Shown: positions 1 to 5,487 of the stretch, piece by piece
Numbering within the stretch: the stretch's first letter is position 1
How the letters are laid out: each line of letters begins with the position of its first letter
NCBI GenBank assembly: GCA_035717365.1
Contig: DASTIS010000260.1
Span: forward strand, 1 to 5,487
Length of the DNA: 5,487 nt
Direction of reading: 5' to 3'
Source: 66-474 sp035717365
GTDB lineage: Bacteria; Pseudomonadota; Gammaproteobacteria; Xanthomonadales; Rhodanobacteraceae
Made by a program: the position numbers and the translations under genes
The notes under the pieces: model-generated
The model's database searches: none
What the model was told of the DNA's origin: nothing
The model's input: only the letters and a program-made list of their open reading frames with translations

Positions 1-2
1 TG

Positions 3-2711
3 CGCAAACCGCTGTTGCGCGTTGGCGATCGCGGCGCTCGCGAATTTCGGGAAGTCGAATGGGACGAGGCGCTGGCGCTGGCCGCAAAGTGGCTGGGCGA
101 CATCCGCGCGCGCGATCCCGACGAACTCGCATTCTTCACCGGACGCGACCAGTCGCAGGCACTGACCGGCTGGTGGGCGCAGCAGTTCGGCACCATCAAC
201 TACGCCGCACACGGCGGGTTCTGCTCGGTCAACATGGCCGCCGCGGGCATGTACACCTTCGGCGGCTCGTTCTGGGAATTCGGCGAACCGGATTGGGATC
301 GCACGAAATACCTGATGCTGTGGGGCGTGGCCGAGGATCACGATTCCAACCCGATCAAGCTCGGCCTCGGCAAACTGAAGGCGCGCGGCGCCAGGATCGT
401 CGCGATCAATCCGGTGCGCACGGGTTATGGCTCGATCGCGGACGAGTGGGTGCCGATCAACCCGGGCACGGACGGTTTGCTTGCGGGCGCGCTGATCCAC
501 GAATTGCTGTGCACCGACCGCATCGACTTCGATTACCTCGTGCGCTACAGCAACGCGCACCACCTGGTGATCCAGGCGCCCGGCGCGGCGGATGACGGGT
601 TGATCGCGCGCGATGCGGACGGCAAGCCGCTGTGTGCGGTGCGTGCCGGACACCCTCCCCACCCCGGCCCTCTCCTTGAAGGGGAGGGAACAGATATCGT
701 TGATGCCACGCAACCCGGCATCGCGCCGCTGATCGCGGGCGAATACACGCTGTCTGATGGGCGCCGCGCGGTGCCCGCATTCCAGTTGGTCGCGGAACGT
801 TTCCTCGCGGACGACTATGCACCGGACAACGTGGCTGCGCGTTGCGGCGTCGATGCAAAAACCATCCGTCGGCTGGCCGCCGAACTCGCGCATGTCGCGT
901 TCGACGAAGCCATCGAATTCCCAATCCCGTGGACAGACACACACGGCCGCACGCACGCGACGATGACCGGCCGGCCGGTCTCGATGCACGCCATGCGCGG
1001 GATCGCCGCGCACGCCAATGGCTTCCACACCTGTCGCACGATCCACCTGTTGCAGATGTTGCTGGGTGCGCTCGATACGCCCGGCAGCTTCCGTTATCAA
1101 CCGCCGTACCCGAAGCCGGCGCCACCCGGCAACAAACCGGCGAAAGCGCGCAAGCCGGATGGTTCGCTCACCGGCAATCCGCTCGGTTATCCGCAATCGC
1201 CCGATGATCTGCTGGTCGACGCCGACGGCAAACCGCGTCGGATCGATCATGCGTTCAGTTGGGAATTTCCACTCGCCGCGCACGGCTTGCTGCAATCGGT
1301 GATCCGCAACGCCGTCGATGCCAATCCCACCAGCATCGACACCTTGTTCCTGTTCATGGCCAACATGGGCTGGAACTCGGCGATGGACACCACCGCCACC
1401 CGGCGGCTGTTGTGTGCGCGCGACACCAGCGGCAACTACAAGATTCCCCACATCATCTACGCCGATGCCTACGATTCGGAAACCGTCGCGTTCGCCGACC
1501 TGGTGCTGCCCGACACGACCTACCTCGAACGCTTCGATTGCATCAGCCTGCTGGACCGCCCGATCAGCGATGCCGAAGGCGCGGCCGACGCGATTCGGCA
1601 ACCCGTGATCGTGCCCGACCGCGACGTGCGGCCGTTCCAGGACGTCCTGCTCGACCTCGGCGCGCGCCTGGGATTGCCCAAGATGGCCGATGCCGACGGC
1701 AATGCGACCTACAAGGACTACGCGGATTACATGCAGCGCCACGAGCGCGCGCAGGGCGTGGGCATGCTGGCCGGCTGGCGGGGTGAAGACGGCTCGCAAC
1801 AAGGCAAGGGCGCGCCGAATCCAGACCAGTTGCAGCGCTACGTCGAACACGACTGCTTTTTCGAGGCGCGGGTGCCGAAAGCCGGCGCGTACTACCGTTT
1901 CGCCAACCGGGATTATCTCGAATGGGCGCAGTCGATGGGTTTCGTCGCCTCGACCGAGCCGGTCACCATGCAGTTGTATTGCGAAGTGCTGCAGCGGTTT
2001 CGGTTGGCAGCGCAGGGGCACGGCGCCGTGCAGCCACCGGAGCGTGAACGGGCGCGGGTGGCGCGGTATTTCGATCCGGTACCCATGTGGTATTCGTCGC
2101 AAAGCGACACCGATTCGCCTCTCCCTTCGGGAAAGGCGACCGCAGGGCGAGCGCGTAGCGCTTCCCGAAGGGCGGGTGAGGGTCCGAATTCCGCGCAAGC
2201 CCCGAACCCGCACCCCCAACCACTCTCCCGGAGGGAGAGGGGAGACGAATTTCCACTCTCTGCCATCAGCCAGCGCCCGATGTTCATGTATCACGCCTGG
2301 GGTTCCCAGAATCGATGGCTGCGCCAGATCGCCGCGCGCAACGTGCTTTACGTGCATCCCGATACGCTCGCGGCACACACCATCGCGGACGATGACTGGG
2401 CCTGGATCGCCTCGAACCGCGGGCGACTGCGCGTGCAGGTGCGCGCGCATGCGGCGACCGCACCGGGCACGGTGTGGACCTGGAACGCGGTCGGCAAGAA
2501 GCGGGGTGCCTGGAAACTCGGCGACCACGCGCCGGAGTTCGTCGACGGTTTCCTGTTGAACCACCTGATCGGAGAGCGCGCCCCCGATCGCGCCTACGGC
2601 AACGGCGACCCGGTCACGGGACAGGCGGCATGGTTCGACCTCAAGGTACGGCTGGAGCAAGACCCGGAACCCCACGTACCGGGCCACCGAATCGAACTGG
2701 CGGACGACTGA
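3..2711 (+). CDS. soeA: SoeA-type sulfite dehydrogenase, molybdopterin catalytic subunit (5' truncated by window)
   Basis: This is a large catalytic subunit of the DMSO reductase family, most like SoeA of the cytoplasmic quinone-linked sulfite dehydrogenase, which oxidises sulfite to sulfate on a Mo-bis-MGD cofactor. The frame is open from the first bases (902 codons visible), so the real start lies upstream. The usual N-terminal CxxCxxxC [4Fe-4S] segment, roughly 90-110 residues, is not in view. Visible landmarks, counting the codon at nt 3 as residue 1, are: GGFCSVNMAAAG with Cys74, the probable Mo ligand by analogy to PsrA/PhsA; EDHDSNPIK near 111; NMGWNSAMDT near 455; LVLPDTTYLERFD near 500; and the C-terminal molybdopterin dinucleotide-binding domain from about 755, including NAVGKKRGAW at 828. 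The C-terminus is complete (TGA 2709-2711). Two repeat-derived insertions are translated in frame, at residues of about 217-230 and 705-749. No signal peptide can be judged. Other members of the PsrA/PhsA group (thiosulfate or polysulfide reductase) are possible, but the sequence style and the SoeB-like partner favour SoeA. Confidence 0.85.
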   Translation, partial: RKPLLRVGDRGAREFREVEWDEALALAAKWLGDIRARDPDELAFFTGRDQSQALTGWWAQQFGTINYAAHGGFCSVNMAAAGMYTFGGSFWEFGEPDWDRTKYLMLWGVAEDHDSNPIKLGLGKLKARGARIVAINPVRTGYGSIADEWVPINPGTDGLLAGALIHELLCTDRIDFDYLVRYSNAHHLVIQAPGAADDGLIARDADGKPLCAVRAGHPPHPGPLLEGEGTDIVDATQPGIAPLIAGEYTLSDGRRAVPAFQLVAERFLADDYAPDNVAARCGVDAKTIRRLAAELAHVAFDEAIEFPIPWTDTHGRTHATMTGRPVSMHAMRGIAAHANGFHTCRTIHLLQMLLGALDTPGSFRYQPPYPKPAPPGNKPAKARKPDGSLTGNPLGYPQSPDDLLVDADGKPRRIDHAFSWEFPLAAHGLLQSVIRNAVDANPTSIDTLFLFMANMGWNSAMDTTATRRLLCARDTSGNYKIPHIIYADAYDSETVAFADLVLPDTTYLERFDCISLLDRPISDAEGAADAIRQPVIVPDRDVRPFQDVLLDLGARLGLPKMADADGNATYKDYADYMQRHERAQGVGMLAGWRGEDGSQQGKGAPNPDQLQRYVEHDCFFEARVPKAGAYYRFANRDYLEWAQSMGFVASTEPVTMQLYCEVLQRFRLAAQGHGAVQPPERERARVARYFDPVPMWYSSQSDTDSPLPSGKATAGRARSASRRAGEGPNSAQAPNPHPQPLSRRERGDEFPLSAISQRPMFMYHAWGSQNRWLRQIAARNVLYVHPDTLAAHTIADDDWAWIASNRGRLRVQVRAHAATAPGTVWTWNAVGKKRGAWKLGDHAPEFVDGFLLNHLIGERAPDRAYGNGDPVTGQAAWFDLKVRLEQDPEPHVPGHRIELADD
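651..692 (+). repeat. REP-like hairpin repeat unit translated in frame inside soeA
   Basis: A short block begins with a CCCTCCCCACCCC-like stretch. It is followed by a hairpin with arms CCCTCTCC (668-675) and GGGGAGGG (681-688), 8 bp including one G-T pair, around a TTGAA loop. It is read in the soeA frame as HPPHPGPLLEGEGT. Dispersed intergenic hairpin repeats of many high-GC proteobacteria translate to this kind of 'PHPxPL..GEG' peptide. The block lies in a loop between RDADGKPL and the conserved-looking ...GEYTLSDGRR segment, away from the recognisable cofactor motifs. Its lead-in plus hairpin resembles the unit at 2211-2243 in the same gene. The exact borders are estimates, because they need homologues that lack the insert. 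Confidence 0.8.
2116..2183 (-). repeat. REP-like palindromic unit (minus orientation), left half of a head-to-head pair inside soeA
   Basis: This segment holds a 10-bp perfect inverted repeat, CCCTTCGGGA at 2123-2132 and TCCCGAAGGG at 2163-2172. A smaller GCGC/GCGC hairpin lies in the space between them. Read on the minus strand it begins CCCTCACCCGCCC and ends with a GGGAGAGG-type arm, the same overall plan as the plus-oriented units at 651-692 and 2211-2243, which makes it an inverted copy of a related element. In the soeA frame it is translated as a low-complexity Ser/Arg/Ala-rich stretch (SPLPSGKATAGRARSASRR and following). Borders are approximate. Confidence 0.72.
2211..2250 (+). repeat. 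REP-like hairpin unit (plus orientation), right half of the head-to-head pair inside soeA
   Basis: The unit has a CACCCCCAACC lead-in and then a 7-bp perfect stem, CTCTCCC (2223-2229) and GGGAGAG (2233-2239), with a GGA loop. It is translated in frame as PHPQPLSRRERG, a peptide signature of dispersed hairpin repeats. About 27 bp separates it from the oppositely oriented unit at 2116-2183, giving a BIME-like pair. The SoeA protein resumes at once with FPLSAISQRPMFMYH, the start of the dinucleotide-binding domain, so the insert sits at a domain boundary. Confidence 0.8.
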
Positions 2712-2910
2712 ACGATTTTTTTTCATGCGCGTGGCAAGCTCGTTCCGCCGACGCGCCAGCAACACGACGGAATGGATCGCGTCCGAGGCAGGAACGACGG
2801 CACAATCGGGCATCCGTTGCGGGCGGTCGCGCCGGACGGGACGCTTGCCGATTGCCGTGGATTGGGGAGAACAGGTTGTCTGAACGAGTCTTCACGACGG
2901 GGTGTCTCCC
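2712..2910. other. Noncoding gap between soeA and the SLC13 permease gene
   Basis: These 199 bases follow the soeA stop. They start with a run of eight T (2716-2723), but only a weak potential stem precedes it, so I do not call a terminator. No coding stretch in any frame resembles a protein I know. A TTGCCG at 2845-2850 lies 17 bp from AGAACA (2868-2873), too poor a -10 to call a promoter. Whether the permease gene shares the soeA transcript or has its own start is undecided from sequence. Confidence 0.5.
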
Positions 2911-4668
2911 ATGACCTGGCAGGCATGGGCCACCGCGGCCATCATCGTGTTCGCGATGGTGCTGTTCGCCAGCGAAAAGGTCCGCGTGGACCTCGTCGCG
3001 CTGATCACGCTGGGCCTGCTGGTCGCGCTCGGCATCGTCACGCCCAACCAGGCCTTGTCGGGATTCTCCAACGAGGCCACGGTGACGGTCGCGGCAATGT
3101 TCGCGCTGGCGCTCGGCATCGAACGTTCGGGCGCGCTGGAACCGATCATCAGGTTGCTGTCGCGGATCCGCAGCCCATGGCTGCTGACGCTGGGCATCAT
3201 GGCCGTGACCGCACCGCTCGGTGCGTTTATCAAGAACACCGCACTGGTCGCAACCTTTCTGCCGCTGACGCTGCGGATATGCCAACGCACCAATACCTCG
3301 CCCGCCCGGGTGCTGATGCCGATGGCGTTCGCCGCGCAGATGGGCGGCGTGTGCACGCTGGTGGGAACGTCCTCCAACCTGCTGGTCGACTCGCTGGCGC
3401 AGAAACAGGGCATGGAACCGTTCGGGATCTTCGAGTTCACCCACATGGGCGTGCTGCTGGCCATCGCCGGGATCGCTTACATGATGGTGATCGGGCGCTG
3501 GCTGCTGCCGTCGCACCTGGACAGCGACACCACCGGACCGCTGAGTACCGGCAAATACGTCACCGAACTGAAATTGATGTCCGATTCCCCGTTGATCGGG
3601 CAAACCATCGCCGAGGCGAAGCTGGGCGACCGCGGCGTGTATCCGCTGGAGCTGCTGCGCGGCGAACAGCACATGTGGTCGCCGAGGACCCAGCAGCTCA
3701 GCGTCGGCGACGTGCTGCTGGTACGCGGCGAATGGGACAAGCTCGAGGACTTTCGCAAACAGGCCGGGCTGGAATTGAACCCGGAATTCACCCACGTCGA
3801 CGGCAGCGACAAGGCCAACGTGCTGATCGAGGCCATGATCGCCCCGGCAAGCCTCGCCGAGGACCGCACCCTGCGCGACCTCGACCTGCTGCCCAACTAC
3901 CAGGCCACGGTGCTCGGCATCCACCGTCGCGGGCACCTGCTGCGCGACAAGATCCGCGACGTCGCCTTCCAGACCGGCGACGTCCTCATGCTGCTGTTGC
4001 CGCAGGATCAGATCAAGCGCTTGCGCCGCGACGACCGCTTCGTGGTGCTGCACGAGCGCGACGACGCGCGGCGCCCGCCGCACAAGGCGATCATCGCGGT
4101 CTCGATCATGGCCGCCGTGATCGTTGTCTCCGCGCTGCACTGGCTGCCGATCCCGATCGCGGCCATCTGCGGCGTCGCGGCAATGGCGCTGACCCGCTGC
4201 TTCGGCCGCAAGGACGTGTACGAGGGGATGGACTGGAAGATCATCATCCTGCTCGGCGCGATCCTGCCGCTCGGCATCGCGATCGAGCAGACCGGCCTCG
4301 CCAACATCGTGGTCAGCGCCGCGCTGGACGTGGTCGGCAACCACGGGCCGCTGGCGGCGCTGTTGGTGGTGTACGTCCTTACCGCACTTTTGACCGAGCT
4401 GATGGGACACAACCCGTCGGTGGTACTGATGGTCGGCATCGCGGTGAGCGTCGCGCACGCGGTGCACGCGGATCCGCGTCCGTTCGTGGTCGCCGTCGCA
4501 TTCGCCGCCGCGACCTCGTTCGCGACGCCGATCGGGTATCCGACCAACACGATGGTGTATTACGCTGGCGGCTATCGCTTTCTGGATTTCACCAAGGTCG
4601 GCGTGCCGCTGATTGCGTTGTTCTGCGCGTTGTCGATGTATCTCATTCCCAGGATGTGGCCGTTTTGA
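2911..4668 (+). CDS. SLC13/DASS-family anion permease with two RCK_C (TrkA_C) domains
   Basis: This is a complete inner-membrane permease of 585 residues from ATG 2911. That start is chosen because GGGGTG at 2899-2904 is a plausible ribosome site 6 nt upstream and the first membrane helix begins at once. GTG 2902 would add three residues, and an in-frame TGA at 2881 limits the start. The N-terminal membrane half (about residues 4-205) contains GTSSNLL (152-158). The C-terminal half (about 392-580) contains ATPIGYPTNTM (539-548). These two Ser/Thr-Asn-Thr-like hairpins match the ion- and substrate-binding motifs of the SLC13 fold. Between the halves lie two tandem soluble RCK_C domains (about 211-290 and 300-375), each with the 'VGDVLLV/TGDVLML' strand typical of that fold. 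Members of this architecture (SAC1/SLT-like, 'SLC13 family permease') are linked to sulfate and other oxyanions. Its place between soeA and soeB suggests transport of sulfate or sulfite, but the substrate cannot be read from sequence. It contains no repeat insert, unlike its neighbours. Confidence 0.9.
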   Translation: MTWQAWATAAIIVFAMVLFASEKVRVDLVALITLGLLVALGIVTPNQALSGFSNEATVTVAAMFALALGIERSGALEPIIRLLSRIRSPWLLTLGIMAVTAPLGAFIKNTALVATFLPLTLRICQRTNTSPARVLMPMAFAAQMGGVCTLVGTSSNLLVDSLAQKQGMEPFGIFEFTHMGVLLAIAGIAYMMVIGRWLLPSHLDSDTTGPLSTGKYVTELKLMSDSPLIGQTIAEAKLGDRGVYPLELLRGEQHMWSPRTQQLSVGDVLLVRGEWDKLEDFRKQAGLELNPEFTHVDGSDKANVLIEAMIAPASLAEDRTLRDLDLLPNYQATVLGIHRRGHLLRDKIRDVAFQTGDVLMLLLPQDQIKRLRRDDRFVVLHERDDARRPPHKAIIAVSIMAAVIVVSALHWLPIPIAAICGVAAMALTRCFGRKDVYEGMDWKIIILLGAILPLGIAIEQTGLANIVVSAALDVVGNHGPLAALLVVYVLTALLTELMGHNPSVVLMVGIAVSVAHAVHADPRPFVVAVAFAAATSFATPIGYPTNTMVYYAGGYRFLDFTKVGVPLIALFCALSMYLIPRMWPF

Positions 4669-4729
4669 TGCACCATGCGTTTTTTGCCTTTGACGCCCCT
4701 GTCTTTTTCCGTCTCGCGTGGTGGCCGCG

Positions 4730-5487
4730 ATGACCGCCCTGCCCGCGCCAACGAAGAAAAAGCTCGGCCTGGTGATCGACCTCGACATCTGCGTCGGTTG
4801 CCACGCCTGCGCGGTCGCGTGCAAGGCATGGAACGACGGCGGCGATTTCGGCCCGCTGGCCGACGACGATCCCTATGGCGCCGAGCCGCATGGGGTGTGG
4901 TTCAACCGGGTGCATACGTATGAAATATCGGGTCCCGGGACCCGGGACCCGGGACTCGAACGGCAGGCGAGCACTGGCCTGGACGAAGGTTCCGAACTCG
5001 ATGACGCAGCGCACTTGCAATCCGGCTCTGAATTTCGTGATCCCCGGGTCCCGGGCCCCGGGTCCCGGGTCCCGCCGCCCCAAATGGTCCACTTCCCGCG
5101 TTCGTGCCTGCACTGCGAGACGCCGGACTGCGTGACGGTGTGCCCGACCGGCGCCAGTTACAAGCGCGCCGAGGACGGCATCGTGCTGGTCGACGAAGAC
5201 AAGTGCATCGGCTGCCAGTTGTGCGCGTGGGCGTGCCCGTACGGCGCGCGAGAGATCGCACTGCCCCAGCACAAGGCGCCGGCGTCGGACGCCGATCGCA
5301 AGGACCGCAAGCGCGGCACGATGCAGAAATGCACGCTGTGCGTGGACCGTATCTACAACGAGACCCTCGATGAACGCGACCGTCAGCCTGCCTGCGTGAT
5401 GGCCTGCCCGACGCGTGCGCGGATGTTCGGCGACCTCGGCGATCCCGATTCCGAGGTTTCGAAAGTCGTGGCCGATCGCGGTGGTTA
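4730..5487 (+). CDS. soeB: SoeB-type four-cluster ferredoxin subunit of sulfite dehydrogenase (3' truncated by window)
   Basis: This electron-transfer subunit (DmsB/PsrB/SoeB family) would pass electrons from SoeA to a membrane quinone-reducing anchor. It begins at ATG 4730, 61 bp after the permease stop, with GGTGG (4720-4724) as a weak ribosome site; in-frame GTGs at 4718 and 4721 are alternatives. The frame stays open to the window edge (252 codons). All four cluster motifs are present: C21-C24-C27-C31; C126-C129-C134-C138P; C159-C162-C165-C169P; and C201-C204 with C222-C226P. MTALPAPTKKKLGLVIDLD at the start shows no Tat signal, in line with a cytoplasmic subunit. Residues of about 67-117, between the first and second Cys motifs, are encoded by a repeat element; without it, VHTYEIS would run almost directly into MVHFPRSCLHC. 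Family members usually have roughly 230-250 residues, so only a short tail plus stop should lie beyond the window. A SoeC gene is expected next. Confidence 0.9.
   Translation, partial: MTALPAPTKKKLGLVIDLDICVGCHACAVACKAWNDGGDFGPLADDDPYGAEPHGVWFNRVHTYEISGPGTRDPGLERQASTGLDEGSELDDAAHLQSGSEFRDPRVPGPGSRVPPPQMVHFPRSCLHCETPDCVTVCPTGASYKRAEDGIVLVDEDKCIGCQLCAWACPYGAREIALPQHKAPASDADRKDRKRGTMQKCTLCVDRIYNETLDERDRQPACVMACPTRARMFGDLGDPDSEVSKVVADRGG
4930..5080. repeat. About 150-bp element with inverted CCCGGG-heptad ends, translated in frame inside soeB
   Basis: The left end carries CCCGGG at 4934, 4941 and 4948, spaced exactly 7 bp apart as (CCCGGGA)n. The right end carries CCCGGG at 5043, 5050, 5057 and 5064, again every 7 bp, as mostly (CCCGGGT)n. 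The two ends are inverted copies: CGGGACCCGGGACCCGGG (4936-4953) is the exact reverse complement of 5057-5074, an 18-bp perfect inverted repeat. About 85 bp of non-repetitive, less GC-rich core separates the arrays. The whole element reads through in the soeB frame; the arms give GPGTRDPG and RVPGPGSRVP, and the core gives an acidic/polar stretch. It is not of the same family as the soeA inserts. Exact borders are uncertain by a few bases. Confidence 0.82.

Noticed and set aside
2676..2723. Possible intrinsic terminator after soeA (T8 run at 2716-2723)
   Set aside because: Only short, weak stems (3-4 bp) can be drawn upstream of the T tract, so the hairpin requirement is not met.
2845..2873. 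Possible sigma-70 promoter before the permease (TTGCCG, 17 bp, AGAACA)
   Set aside because: The -10 match is poor and such hexamers occur by chance; there is no supporting operator or start signal.
2772..4733. A 653-codon plus-strand open frame overlapping the permease
   Set aside because: It is Arg/Gly/Ala-rich with no helices or motifs, and is the out-of-frame shadow of the 2911-4668 gene in high-GC DNA.
2641..4824. A very long (727-codon) open frame on the minus strand opposite the permease gene
   Set aside because: Its translation is a low-complexity Arg/His/Gln/Asp-rich string with no recognisable domain. It mirrors the GC-rich codon pattern of the real permease on the other strand, which has clear membrane helices and motifs.
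4930..5080. CRISPR-like or direct-repeat array
   Set aside because: The repeats are 7-bp heptads in two inverted blocks around one core, with no regular spacers of 30-40 bp.
4643..5272. Minus-strand open frames across the soeB start and repeat element
   Set aside because: The opposite strand encodes an unmistakable four-cluster ferredoxin with 16 conserved cysteines. The minus-strand reading is featureless and passes through the repeat only because that repeat lacks stops.
4730..5487. soeB as a pseudogene disrupted by the inserted element
   Set aside because: The frame is continuous on both sides of the element and every cluster cysteine is in place, so the sequence gives no sign of inactivation.

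Overview
The window (5,487 bp, high GC, plus-strand coding throughout) looks like part of a chromosome from a high-GC gammaproteobacterium. The Lysobacteraceae/Rhodanobacteraceae are my best guess. That placement rests only on GC content, protein style and the repeat families seen (hairpins reading 'PHPxPL..GEG' or 'PHPQPLSRRERG', and heptad CCCGGGA/T arrays), so it is tentative.

Layout: (1) nt 3-2711 is the catalytic molybdopterin subunit of a SoeABC-type membrane-bound sulfite dehydrogenase. Its N-terminus, including the expected [4Fe-4S] motif, lies upstream of the window. (2) nt 2712-2910 is a noncoding gap with a T8 tract and no convincing promoter. (3) nt 2911-4668 is a complete SLC13/DASS-type anion permease with two RCK_C (TrkA_C) domains between its membrane halves. 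(4) nt 4730 to the window end is the SoeB-type iron-sulfur subunit. It carries all 16 cluster cysteines and is cut by the window edge near its C-terminus. A SoeC-type membrane anchor would be expected just downstream, but it is not visible.

How the genes would work together (inference from family knowledge): SoeA oxidises sulfite to sulfate at a Mo-bis-MGD centre on the cytoplasmic side. SoeB carries electrons through four [4Fe-4S] clusters to a SoeC quinone reductase. The SLC13 permease lying between soeA and soeB would move an oxyanion, plausibly exporting product sulfate or importing substrate.

The most striking feature is that both enzyme subunits contain repeat elements of the kind normally found between genes, translated in frame. 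There is one hairpin unit in SoeA at about nt 651-692, a head-to-head pair of hairpin units in SoeA at about nt 2116-2250, and a different element of about 150 bp in SoeB at about nt 4930-5080, bounded by an 18-bp perfect inverted repeat of CCCGGG heptads. None breaks its reading frame, and all sit in probable loops away from the recognisable conserved motifs. The permease between them has no such insert. This resembles the in-frame palindromic elements known from Rickettsia, but with two unrelated repeat families in subunits of one complex.
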